Below, in pieces: positions 1 to 9,921 of a stretch of 64,000 nucleotides of DNA (position 1 is its first letter; the number at the start of each line of letters is the position of its first letter). Position numbers and translations under genes: made by a program. The DNA is from Micropterix aruncella (taxonomy: Eukaryota; Arthropoda; Insecta; Lepidoptera; Micropterigidae), in the NCBI GenBank assembly GCA_944548615.1, contig OX155974.1, positions 62,001 through 126,000 on the forward strand, given 5' to 3'. The notes beneath the pieces are model-generated. The model saw only the letters and a program-made list of their open reading frames with translations. It made no database searches and was not told where the DNA came from.

Positions 1-394
1 AACGGCAGTCGTGTTTTATATTAATACAGTCTTTGCAAAATAGCACAATTTCTTTGTTATGCTTACATGCTCCCATTGGCTCGCTGCTGTCTAGATGGCG
101 ATCGCAGACAACGCATGTGAATTTATCAAATTTCGTTAATAATACTTTGATCTCTTTTATCACGTTTCCTTCGGGTTTTATGAAAGCCAATGCCTCTTCT
201 TCAAATTCCATTATATTTGCTTCCATATAAGAACAGTTTGGTTGTTCTTCTTTGTAGCAAATATCGCTTTCTGGTTTCAACGTTTCACTGTATATATTGT
301 CAGAGCAACTGGGCATCCGGTCTTCGACATCGGACTCTAATTCTATCTTCACTTTAATGTCTGCATGATTTTCATCATTTTCCTGCCTTTCCAT
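1..394 (-). pseudogene. C2H2 zinc-finger gene copy A, N-terminal part only
   Basis: The ATG at 394 (minus strand) opens the same acidic N-terminus seen at 29248, 37599, 40426 and 55266 (starts MERQENDE). The frame stays open for 131 codons to the window edge. It covers the acidic leader and the first Cys pairs (CVVCDRHLD, then CKDC). At about 22-26 the homology with the other copies stops and the sequence switches to the terminus-like motif AACGGCAGTCGTG, which elsewhere lies about 1.3 kb beyond the gene's stop. Copy A is therefore an internal-deletion derivative without its C2H2 fingers, unless more sequence lies left of the window. No function is expected beyond a short acidic peptide. Confidence 0.8.
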
Positions 395-1288
395 GGTGAA
401 TATTTATACTTTAGACTATATGTAGAGGTAAAATAAAGCAGAAAACTGGAGAAACTTAAACGACCTACACCGTAAACAGATTTTATTATTTTGACGTTTC
501 GTGTTTAGTATTGCCACATATTGGAATATAAAATTCAATATTCATACAAGTTGTTTTTTCTGCAAGGCCTTTTTTTGAGTGGGTGAATCAGTACAACAAT
601 ATAAGCAACTTTTGAAAAAAAGTAAAAAAAAAAAAATTTTTTTTTTTTAAATTAACGTTTTTTGTTTTTTTTAATAGTGCAAGAAGCTATGATCACGATG
701 CGTTATCTAACGGTAAGTAAAATGTCACTAATATTGTTTATTTACGATATAATACTTACCGCTAGACGGCGCAGCGCGCTCAAATTTTCAAACCTTTTTC
801 TAATAGTCAACCTCTTCAAACTTTCAAATTTAAAAAAAATCAAAAATGCGTTTTTTTTTTAAAACCTGTGTTTTTTGTTTTTTTTTAAGTTGCTTATTTC
901 GTTGTATTGATTAACCCACTAAAAATGCCCGTGATGTAAAAACATCCTGTATATTAATCATATTTGGTTTAATATCTAGCTATTTCATAATAAGCTTGGG
1001 ATCGGTTTTTTTAACACTTTTTTCCTAAAAGTACTTGTTTCAACTTAAAATACGGTATTTTTATTTTTTCTCTTGCACTTCAAATGACTTTGAAATTATT
1101 TTTTAAAAATTCGTAATAATGACCCCGCGCTTTTTTTTCCCTTGAAAGTCGTTTGCGCGCGGCGTGACGTCATCGCACACCATTCTTTCGCCCGCCTCGC
1201 TGGCGAAGGACGCATCGCGCGCGTAAAATCATTTCGTTTAGAAATATTATCAAAATGTCATCACGAAGTACGCATTATAAATACTGTA
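395..1288 (-). other. 5' flank of zinc-finger copy A
   Basis: This 0.9-kb stretch is shared with the 5' flanks of copy C (from about 35507) and copy F (from about 54375). It holds poly-A/T tracts, short near-palindromic blocks around CGTCTAGCGGTAAGTA, and a GC-rich island near 1140-1230 with a CRE. No coding potential is conserved between copies. It is probably the promoter and upstream region of the zinc-finger family. Confidence 0.6.
1165..1172. promoter_or_regulatory. CRE/ATF-type palindrome in ZNF 5' flank (copy A)
   Basis: A perfect TGACGTCA palindrome sits in a CpG-rich island. The same 8-mer in the same context is kept in copies C (35634-35641) and F (54503-54510). CREB/ATF-type bZIP proteins bind this site in animals. 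A regulatory role here is inferred. Confidence 0.45.
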
Positions 1289-1676
1289 TTGTTGCTTGGT
1301 GTGGGAGCTAATGGGCCCATGCTAGGTTGGCCACGAAGACCTATTCTGTTCAGGGTCGGTCACACACACGGGTCAACACCCATCCGACGGCCTCCATGCA
1401 CGAGGTGCGAACCTGGGTAGGACTCTGCACTCAGAGAAATTTTTACTAGACAACGCTGCATTTTTACATTGCGAGCGAAAAATTGCGAAATTAACCATAG
1501 AATATTGTGGCAATGACAAATTACCCTTTGCGGGGTCAGCAACGCTTACTTTGTCGAATGCAAAAATTGCGGAATCAACAATATAAAATTGTGGCGCTAA
1601 CAATTTTTTTCGACATTGTTATTACCTCAATGCTCTAAACTGCGGGGTTAACAATTTTACAGCTTGTGAGTTTAAC

Positions 1677-2090
1677 AATGTAAACGTAACATTGATTTTA
1701 TACGTTGCGGCGATAGCAATGTTCCGCTACTTTGATAAATTGACAACGTGCTAATCTGCGGAATTCACATAGTTAAAGATTGTGATTTTCACAATGTAAG
1801 CAGAATATTGATTTTATACATTGCGACGATGGCAACTTTACGGTACTTTGATAAATTAGCAATGTGCTAATCTGTGGAATTCACATAGGTGAGTATTGTG
1901 AGTTTCACAATGTAAGCGGAACATTGCTTTTTTAATGTTGTGGATAAATTAGCAATGTCCATGATTAACATAGTTGGTTTGTCAGTTCCACAATGTAAGC
2001 GAGACATTGATTTTATACGTTGCCGCGCTAGCAACTTTTACTAGCAACGCTAGCTAGTAACTACGTAAGTTGTGAATAAGGCAATGTTTT
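1677..2090. repeat. Degenerate ~116-bp subterminal tandem repeat
   Basis: Units begin at 1677, 1793 and 1909 with AATGTAAGC-like words followed by ACATTGATTTTATA, giving a 116-bp period. A shortened unit starts at 1992. Each carries an inverted CAATG/CATTG pair. This is a typical subterminal array of a CACTA-like element. Confidence 0.6.
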
Positions 2091-2460
2091 CATAATTCCT
2101 CAATGTTTTTAAATTGATATTAACACAACTTTGACGTAGATTTTTTCTCAATGGCAGATAGGTTTGAGAAAAACTCAAACTATAATTGTCAAAACCGCAA
2201 CGTTTATTTTCTACAAAGTTGGGGGCTTTCCTATACGTTGTCAAAATCCCGCCGCGCGCGCAAGTCGCGACACGCTCGCCGCTCGGCTGTTTGTTTGCGA
2301 CGCTATTCCAGTTGATTCCAGTCTGTAACAAGGGCGCGGGCGGAGCGCTCGCTCTGATCAAGTGCATTTTACGGCGTCGTATTTTCAAGAAAGAATTAAA
2401 AGCACAACTCCGAACTGTTCAAAAGTGCAATCAGTGATTAAGTGGCGACATCTCAGAAAA

Positions 2461-3310
2461 ATGGAGAAAGAACTGCAGCTACTGCTGGATTTCTTAATAT
2501 CGAACAACCTCGTACACCTGTCGCAACGTTCCAGGGTAAGTTTTTTGAAAAAAATATTTATCGAGTCTGTATTGGCGTCTCATCGCACGATAACATAAGA
2601 ACACGCGGCCGTTCCGCCACCTTTGAGTTGTATGGCTGTGACTACATTGTACCGAAACTATTCTACTTTAGATACCTCGTTTCGGAATCAGCGTGGTGAA
2701 TATAGTCGAATGATATTGAATAATACCTAAACTAAAGAATTTTTTTCTAGACAACGCTGCATTTTTACATTGCGAGCGAAAAATTGCGAAATTAACCATA
2801 GAATATTGTAACGAAGACAAATTACCCTTTGCGGGGTCAGCAACGTTTTCTTTGTCGAATGCAAAAATTGCGGTATCAACAATATAAAATTTTGGCGCTA
2901 ACAATTTTTTTTGACATTGTTATTACCTCAATGCTCTAAACTGCGGGGTTAACAGTTTAACAGCTTGTGAGTTTAACAATTTTACAGCATGCCTTCACAT
3001 GGCGGTTTGTGTAGATTTCATAGTGCACCATTTTAAATAAATTAATTAAAATTTCCACAGTAATTTAAAAATAACACATTTTGCTTGTATCGAATATAAT
3101 TGAATGCCTATTGGTAAAAAAAACTGAATTAATTGCAATTTAGTTTTAACTGCAGTATATTTCCTATCATAGCATAATATGATATTGAACCTGTAATAAG
3201 GCTGGATATTTTTTTTGTTACAGAAGGGTCCTGAACACATACTGTCTCTTGGCGTAATACTCAGATTGATGCTACAGAGAAGTTTTTGTCATCTGCTGTG
3301 GCTGGTTCAT
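2461..3310 (+). pseudogene. Candidate two-exon gene inside the CACTA-like element
   Basis: A GC-rich upstream block (2240-2350) is followed by an open stretch ending in a strong donor, AGG|GTAAGT near 2536. A later acceptor TTTTTTGTTACAG (ending near 3222) leads to a block rich in Ser and Ala codons that ends in GGCGGCG|GTGAGT near 3311. The best-looking frames of the two exons do not join cleanly: a +/-1 shift would be needed. This is either a decayed transposon gene or a wrong splice model. I do not recognise the product. Confidence 0.25.
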
Positions 3311-3383
3311 CATCTGCCAGGGCGGCGGTGAGTTAGAAAAATCATAAAAGAGTTTATAAGGGAAACCTCTTGGAAACCTGCAA

Positions 3384-3826
3384 CATCTTGTCAACATCTT
3401 GTAACATCTTGTAACTTTAAAAAGTGACAATCCATTTGCATTTTTATTAATTCTGATTATTCTAATGTTGATTTTGTTTTATTTATTATTTGGATTAGAT
3501 TTAGTTTTATCGTATTTTATTTTTATTTTAAAAAGATTTGAATTTTCTATTTTTAATTTATTTTTTTGTAGACTATTTTAATAATTAGTTTTATTTGATT
3601 GTGTCTAGAAATATATGCATTGTTAATAAATAGTAATCATAATGCACAAAGAAAATTGCTCAAGTCTGCCTTAGAACAGGCTCAGGCCTAGTTAGGCGAC
3701 TTTCGGTCATAACCATGTCTCAGTCACAATAAGAATCAGTTTTCTGCTATTGCCTCATTTACATACAGTGTGACATGGTAAAATGTACTAGTTAAATTTT
3801 GTAATACCTACTCTAAATAAATAAAT
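3384..3826 (+). mobile_element. 5'-truncated non-LTR insertion (3' UTR only), 15-bp TSD
   Basis: The 443-bp insert is flanked by identical 15-mers, CTTGGAAACCTGCAA, at 3369-3383 and 3827-3841. It ends in a CTAAATAAATAAAT tail. It has no ORF and is AT-rich. Long target duplications plus an A-rich repeat tail are the signature of target-primed reverse transcription. It interrupts the start of the LINE remnant that follows. Confidence 0.75.
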
Positions 3827-3827
3827 C

Positions 3828-4640
3828 TTGGAAACCTGCAAATTTATAAGGGACCACGATCAGTATTTCAAAACAAACAATGTTGAACACGGCTATAACA
3901 CACGAAATAAACATGAGCTACAAGCACCCAAGCCAAATTTAACTCTATTTAAAAAAGGAATGTTATACAATGCAATAAACATCTATAACCACCTACCTGC
4001 AAATATCAAAGAAATAAAAAGAAAAGAGTTTACCGCAGCGTTGAAAAAATGGCTTATTGATAAAAGCTTTTACACATTAAACGAATATTTCTCATAATAT
4101 TATATTGTAGGCATGCATTTTCATTTTGTTTTTACAATAATTCAATTAGGAAGATTACAAATTTTCAATTATATACATTTCGTATTTATAGGCGGATTTT
4201 TGATTATTCCTTGATTTTGATTTTTTTTCATTATTTTTTATATTATTGGTGAATTATTTTTTATTAATTGTTTTCTACTGTTACATTTTAAATTATATAC
4301 ATTTCGTATTTATAGGCGGAATTTCGATTATTCCTTGATTTTGATTTTTTCTTTATTTTTTATATTATTGGTGAATTATTTTTTCTAATTGTCTTCTACT
4401 GTTAGTTCTACTTATCCGGTCTGTTTAGATTTTTTAGATGTTAAACCAGTGAAATAATTACATTTTTAATAAGATATTATAATTAGCAGATAAGTCAATT
4501 TAGCACATAAGTAAATTTGTCAATCTGTTTTAATAACAGGTAATTGTGAGATACATAGTTTTACGCATTATCACCATAAATGTACCACCACAATTTCGGA
4601 CAATAAAAATATTTCTATTTCTATTTCTATACATGTATGA
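3828..4640 (+). mobile_element. LINE 3' end: reverse-transcriptase C-terminus and 3' UTR
   Basis: An open frame (3828-4097, stop TAA) of about 89 codons matches the C-terminal tail usual in insect non-LTR reverse transcriptases: HGYNTRNKHELQAP, then YNHLPANIKEI, then FTAALKKWL. The 3' UTR contains a tandem duplication of about 124 bp (4167-4290 and 4291-4410). It ends at about 4640 in ATAAAAATATTTC with a short TATTTC-type tail. The catalytic domain is absent. It lies within the CACTA-like element. Confidence 0.7.
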
Positions 4641-4979
4641 ATAAAACTGTAATCTGTAAATTTATGGCTTCTTATGTTTGTTAATCTTGGCTTCTTATGT
4701 TTTAAGAGAAGACAGAGATTAACACGGAAATCATAGGTTTCTATACAAAATATTACAGAAACGTCTTTCAAGTTTTGGAAGACTATTTTGTATGGAAATT
4801 TTCTATTTCCGACCTAAACTCTGTCTCCACATAAAATTATTCGAGTAAAATTAAAATTAAACACTCCTTTTGTTATAACATGTATGTCAGTTGTAAGTAA
4901 ATAAATGTTTTATTTTGTGTAACTGTTGTTTATGTTTTAGGTTATTGGATACACAAACATGCACAAGTAATGCAACATA

Positions 4980-5165
4980 GGCTTCAGATCTTCTTCAGGT
5001 TTTATTTGCAATGCTGTTCCTGGTCAACCGCAGTGTAAATATTGCAGGAATAGCAATAATGGATTTCGTTTTCCCTGCAATTAATATTTACACAGCGGTT
5101 GTACAGTATACAGCAGTACAAATAAAATATGCTGAAGATCTGAAGCAATGCGTACGTTGCTTTAT
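4980..5165. repeat. Imperfect long hairpin
   Basis: The left arm (GCTTCAGATCTTC... TGTAAATATTGCAGG) and the right arm (CCCTGCAATTAATATTTACA... GAAGATCTGAAGC) are imperfect reverse complements over about 75 bp. They flank a short loop around 5060. No protein signal is present. It could be a foldback part of the CACTA-like subterminal zone or a transcribed hairpin. Confidence 0.55.
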
Positions 5166-5215
5166 TAGCAACTTTCAAGTTGTTAGAAACACAACTTGAA
5201 AGTTGCTAATAAAGC
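5158..5215. repeat. Near-perfect 25-bp-arm hairpin at start of the 76-bp array
   Basis: The arms are GCTTTATTAGCAACTTTCAA and its reverse complement, each extended by GTTGT/ACAAC-like ends, around the loop TAGAAAC. The right arm is the first part of each 76-bp tandem unit. Confidence 0.65.
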
Positions 5216-5476
5216 AAAGTGCGCATTGCTAAACCCACAAGGTTGAACCACAACTCTGTTAGAAACACAACTTTAAAGTTGCTAATAAAGCAAAGTGCGC
5301 ATTGCTAAACCCACAAGGTTGAACCACAACTCTGTTAGAAACACAACTTGAAAGTTGCTAATAAAGCCAAGTGCGCATTGCTAAACCCACAAGGTTGAAC
5401 CACAACTCTGTTAGAAACACAACTTGAAAGTTGCTAATAAAGCAAAGTGCGCATTGCTAAACCCACAAGGTTGAAA
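5183..5476. repeat. 76-bp tandem repeat, ~3.9 copies
   Basis: Units start at 5183, 5259, 5335 and 5411 with TTAGAAACACAACTT, an exact 76-bp period. They differ by single bases (for example TTGAAAG versus TTTAAAG). The last unit breaks off after CACAAGGTTGAA. The array belongs to the right subterminal zone of the CACTA-like element. Confidence 0.85.
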
Positions 5477-5740
5477 GGCGGAATTGATTGCGAATCAACA
5501 GAGTAAAGTTGTGAAATTCGCAATGTGTTAACATTGCGAATTTCACAAAGTAAAATTGTGAAATATGAGCCATCAAAGTAAAGCTGTGAAAGCGCGCCTT
5601 TGTGAAATTAACAATGCTATGCTCTGTCATATAAGCAATGTTTTTCGACAATTTTGGCGTTGTGGCTCCCACTATTTTACCTTGATGGCTCATATTTAAC
5701 AACTTTTTGTTGTCAAATTCACCATGTTTTTTTCTGAGTG

Positions 5741-7184
5741 TGGCCTTGGTCAGTTTCCCCTGGGAATCAAACCTCTGGCGCTCCTGGACGGTCTGCGCAC
5801 CGTGCGGCGTAAGCCAATCGATTGTGCACTCTGACTAACAACTTGAGTTGTCGACTACAACGGGCGAGCCCGTCACCACAGGAAGTTTTAACGATTAGTC
5901 GTTCTATCGACCTGCAGTGAGCGTAGAAGACTTTGGGCAAAACAATCCAGCGTCTAGCTACGCCACAACCCGTTAGAGACCAACGCCTTACCGCGAGATA
6001 GCCAGTTATGCTACCTGGCGGGCCCGACTCTCGCGCCCTAACTTCCAATTGTGACCAGATTTCTCCGGTCTCTCGATTGGTTCCGAGTTCAAGGTCGCTT
6101 GCGCAGTCCGCTCCCTTACGAAGCGGTGAAACGGTGTATACCGAATCCATCGGGGACCATGGCGTCCTTTGCCCGCCTCTTACCCGGGATCGGATGGCCA
6201 ATGGTCATTTCAAGAGCAGTCGCCGTAAGGTAAGCAACCACCCCCGCTCTATAGGAAACAATACAGCTTTCAGACTCCCCCGACTGTTCCCCGGACGCCG
6301 TAGGACACTGGGTCAACCAGTCTCCCCTGGGAATCAAACCTCTGGCGCCCCTGGACGGTCTGCACTCCGTGCGGCGCAAGCCAATCGATTGTGCTCTCCG
6401 ACTAACAGTCGGGGGAGTCTGGGAACTGTATTGTTTCCTATAGAGCGGGGGTGGTTGCGTACCTTATGGCGACTGCTCTGGAATTGACCATTGGCCATCC
6501 GATCCCGGGTAAGAGGCGGGCAAAGGACGCCTTGGTCCGCGTAGATTCGGTGCACTCCGTTTCACCGCTTCATAAGGGAGAGGACCGCGCAAGCGACCTC
6601 GAACTCGGAACCAATCGAGAGACCGGAGAAATCTGGTCACAATTGGAAGTGAGGGCGCGAGTATCTCGAGCCCGCCGGGTTTACTCCTGGCTTACTCGCG
6701 GTAAGGCGTTGGACTCTCACGGGTTGTGACGTAGCTGGACGTAGAATGTACTGTCCAAAGTCTCTACGTTCACTGCAGGGCGATAGAACGACTAATCGTT
6801 AAAACGTCCTGTGGTGACGGGCTCGCCCGTTGTAGTTGACACCGCAAGATGTTCCCCGGACGCCGTGGTCCGCGATAGATTCGGTAGACACCGTTTCACC
6901 GCTTCGTAAGGGAGAGGACCGCACAAGCGACCTCGAACTCGGAACCAATCGAGAGACCGGAGAAATTTGGTCACAATTGGAAGTAAGGGCGCGAGTGTCG
7001 GCCCGCCAGGTAACATTACTGGCTATCTCGCGGTTAAGGCGTTGGTCTCTTACGGGTTGTGGCGTAGCTAGATGGTGGACTGTTTTGTCTTAAGTCTTCT
7101 ACGCTCACTGCAGGGAGATAGAACGACTAATCGTTAAAAACTTCCGGTGGTGACGGGCTCGCCCGTTGTAGTCGACAACCCGAG
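5741..7184. repeat. Composite of forward and inverted copies of the GC-rich repeat
   Basis: The sequence runs forward, then from about 5849 in the opposite sense (GTCGACTACAACGGGCGAGC), and flips again near 6400 and 6850. Segments around 6240-6290 and 6405-6450 are reverse complements through AGACTCCCCCGACTGTT. Open frames here are short, differ between strands and are not conserved. I read them as non-coding repeat. Confidence 0.6.
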
Positions 7185-7198
7185 TTGTTGCTTGGTGT

Positions 7199-8882
7199 AC
7201 GAATACATCCAGTACCTATAAGATCCATAGTGTTTTAATATTATGTCGTTCGGTTCAATATTATTAGTGTTTTATTCCACTTACTCCTTAATTTAAAAAA
7301 GTGCTGGTTTCTGCAATGGTTTATGGTAGTTATTAGTAGTTTAATTATAATTAATGTTATTATTATTATTAAACTTACCTTTCGCTACTATTAAGTGGTT
7401 TAATTTCATATCAAAATCTTGTCATTTGCCAGGTAAAAATTCGAATTTCGTTTGCCGCTCAGATCAACGAATGTAGTTCAAAACGGCAGATAAAATGTGT
7501 TATATCTAGGATATATCTTTCTTTCCATTTCATAATTTTTAATACGTTTTGAGGGTATACATGAACAGTATTGGTAAGTTGACATTCCCTTATATTACGG
7601 GCTTTGTTTCGTCGTCTAATATCTACTTGGATGGTGGTTTCGTAGAAACATTTAAAACTTAGCAACCTGACTACTGCAAGAAATTAAAAATTAATTAATT
7701 AATATAAAACACGACTGCCGTTACAAAAATAATAACCAACTATTGTAGAATTATTAGAAACAATTGCTTCGCGAAGAAAAGCACGGTTTTCAAGAGAATA
7801 AAGTTCTTTGTTGTTACTTCTACGCTAGATGTGTTTTCCGTTAATCTTGACAACCCTTTCGCTCCGTTTCAACAATTTCAAGACGTCTTTGAGGGTTTTA
7901 ATGAACAGTTTCGGGGAGATGACATTCACCAATACTACGAACTTCGTTTCTTTCTCTAGTATCTACTTGGTCGGTGATCGAGGTGGATTCGTATACTATA
8001 CACATTTCAGCACCTCAATATCTACAGTCTGGCCAGAAAGAGTAGACCCTACGTTTTGGGAAAAATAATTATATTGAAACAGTAATGTGAGAATAGTAGA
8101 CTAAATAATCTAGAGACCGATGTCTCAGAACCATCTCCCAAGAGGCGTATTGTAATCATACTAGTGTACTCCTTTACTGATTCTATCACATAACATCGAC
8201 GTTTAAATTTGAGCTTAAAAGAAATAGAAAAAAAAGTTTAGTCATGCCTCCGTTAAATAATCATTACTTTTGACTACGATTGAGACAGGTAGGTAGCAAC
8301 TATTTGTGGTTAAACTCTACAAAATACAAAACAAGACACGTATCTAGAAGTACATATATAGAGATACTAAAAACGACTTCTCTAGCTCCACTTCGAATAG
8401 TTTTGTTCATTTTTATCGCAAAGAATACGAATAACGAGTATTAATGTCAAAATGAATGCGATTTCATTAACTGAACCAAGAGGACAAACTTTGTCTCACA
8501 TAAAGTATTGTCAAATCAAAATATCCCCCCCCCCCCCCATGTCTACTCTTAATGGCCAGATTGTACTTACACTTGCAATCTTACAATAACCTTGCAACCT
8601 AACTACAACCGGATACTTTGGAGCTGTCGCCTGCAACGGGCGAGCCCGACACCTCAGGTTGTTATAACTGTATACAGATCCTTCTTTAAGCCGTGAAGTG
8701 ACTATACAGGGACTTAGGGGCAAAACAGTCCACAGTCTAGCTCCGCCAACATGCCCGTGAGAAGCCGACGCCTTACTTCGAGGCACAGAAAAGTGAAAAC
8801 AGTGAGACAACCTCACGCCCTTACTACCAGATTTGGCCGGATTTCTCCGTCCTACGGTCTGTTCAGTTTTTAACCAGACATC
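7199..8882 (+). repeat. Segmental duplicate of 57487-59147 (ZNF 3' flank and downstream)
   Basis: After 17 bp matching the 5' edge of the ZNF unit (ACGAATACATCCAGTAC), the sequence continues as ZNF 3' flank. It is nearly collinear with 57487-59147, including the CACGACTGCCGTTA motif at 7705-7718, a poly-C run at 8526-8539 and a diverged GC-rich repeat piece (8630-8877). Short open frames (such as 7829-8068) appear in both copies but contain differing indels and look non-coding. The collinearity ends abruptly after TTTTTAACCAGACA. Confidence 0.75.
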
Positions 8883-9185
8883 TTGCGGTGTCGACTACAA
8901 CGGGCGAGCCCGTCACCACAGGACGTTTTAACGATTAGTCGTTCTGTCGCCCTGCAGTGAACGTAGAAGACTTTGGACAGTACAATTCTACGTCCAGCTA
9001 CGTCACAACCCGCGAGAGTCCAACGCCTTACCGCGAGTTAGCCAGGAATAAACCCGGCGGGCTCGAGATACTCGCGCGCTCACTTCCAATTGTGACCAGA
9101 TTTCTCCGGTCTCTCGATTGGTTCCGAGTTCGAGGTCGCTTGCGCGGTCCTCTCCCTTATGAAGCGGTGAAACGGAGTATATATG
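8883..9185 (-). repeat. GC-rich retroposon-like repeat fragment
   Basis: This matches 52077-52360 and part of 5849-6130 (GTCGACTACAACGGGCGAGC, then CTCTCGATTGGTTCCGAGTT, then GAAGCGGTGAAACGG). It is truncated at about 9180 against a short ATATGTATTGTATAGTGG sequence. It has no coding content. Confidence 0.65.
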
Positions 9186-9921
9186 TATTGTATAGTGGAT
9201 AAGTGGGAACAGCTCCATACAAAATGTTCTGCCACTAGGCCACCCGACTTTTTATCGGGCGCGACATCCGACTAGTGGGAACGGGCGGCACCTAACGGTT
9301 GACCAATACTAATATCTGTCGGTAAACCGATACCGATCGGTTTTTTATTGAAACGCAAATCATCGCAAACAAACGTATAGGTCGACCGAAACCGTTACCG
9401 ACCGGTATCCGTCGCTTTTAGAAATCGGCCCCTAATCTACTATTCTATGTCACTGACACCACAAGTTATTATACTGTGCTGACACTAAGAATTATTAAAA
9501 TGTATCGGTGTTGGCGCGAACAGTCGTCAAATTATTACGTGTGTCATATTAAACGGAATTAAAAAGCTCTTTTACTTAACTATTTATAATATTAAATATT
9601 TCGTGTGCAGCTTATAACAACCACAATCTAAAACTTCACTCATGTGTAGTACTGGTAGCTAAATATTTAGTGAATATTACTTATCTAGCAGCCTTTACAC
9701 CGCGAATGTCACGCTTACCTACATATATAACTATTGTTCGAGGCAAAGTAACTCGCCATCGTGATTAAGTCTATTTGAGGCAAGTTATCGGATTGACACC
9801 CCTCAAATCCTTGCTCCATAATAATTTTAAATAGATACTCGTATAGTAATAATAGTAATAAATAAACCACTAATATTAATGAAAGCACTCGGAAACAATA
9901 GAAACACAAGACGAACGTAAG
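9186..9921. other. Non-coding stretch upstream of the SLC25A3 exons
   Basis: It contains a short MITE-like block (about 9240-9430) rich in ACCGATCGG/CCGACCGG words that are partly self-complementary, then AT-rich sequence. I searched it for further phosphate-carrier exons by frame and saw none. It is presumably intron of SLC25A3 with old insertions. Confidence 0.4.

Larger units (their letters stand above)
1428..5740. mobile_element. CACTA/CMC-like DNA transposon with subterminal repeats
   Basis: The ends are CACTCAGAGAAA at 1428 and the inverted TTTTTTTCTGAGTG ending at 5740. Removing the element with one copy of TG restores the host repeat's GACTCTGGCC, so the target duplication is 2 bp (TG at 1426-1427 and 5741-5742). 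Short CACT ends, a 2-3 bp duplication and long subterminal arrays fit the CACTA-Mirage-Chapaev group. The 5' subterminal zone (1430-2090) and 3' zone (5180-5710) are full of CAATG/CATTG words. A 240-bp part of the left zone (1432-1670) is repeated directly at 2735-2995. Candidate exons are near 2461-3310. I see no recognisable transposase, so it is probably non-autonomous or decayed. Confidence 0.6.
1303..7184 (+). mobile_element. GC-rich retroposon-like repeat, 14-bp TSD, interrupted by a CACTA-like element
   Basis: The outer ends are GGGAGCTAATGGGCCC at 1303 and GTCGACAACCCGAG ending at 7184. Both flanks carry the identical 14-mer TTGTTGCTTGGTGT (1289-1302 and 7185-7198). The same family at 52077-52723 also has a 14-bp duplication. 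A CACTA-like element occupies 1428-5740. The remaining right part (5741-7184) is a composite of forward and inverted repeat segments. No open coding sequence is conserved. A box-B-like GTTCGAGTCC is visible in the 52 kb copy, so a SINE-like origin is possible. The element sits in the 5' flank of ZNF copy A. The same left junction is present at copy C, so the insertion predates that duplication. Confidence 0.7.

Noticed and set aside
5183..5476. CRISPR-like array
   Set aside because: The 76-bp units are contiguous tandem copies without unique spacers, in a eukaryotic transposon.
5767..7093. Several open frames of 70-160 codons on both strands
   Set aside because: They lie in the GC-rich repeat, occur in both orientations of the same sequence and are not kept open in other copies.
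7829..8068. Open frame conserved at 58096-58347
   Set aside because: The two loci are recent duplicates; the frames differ by indels and end differently, with no domain.
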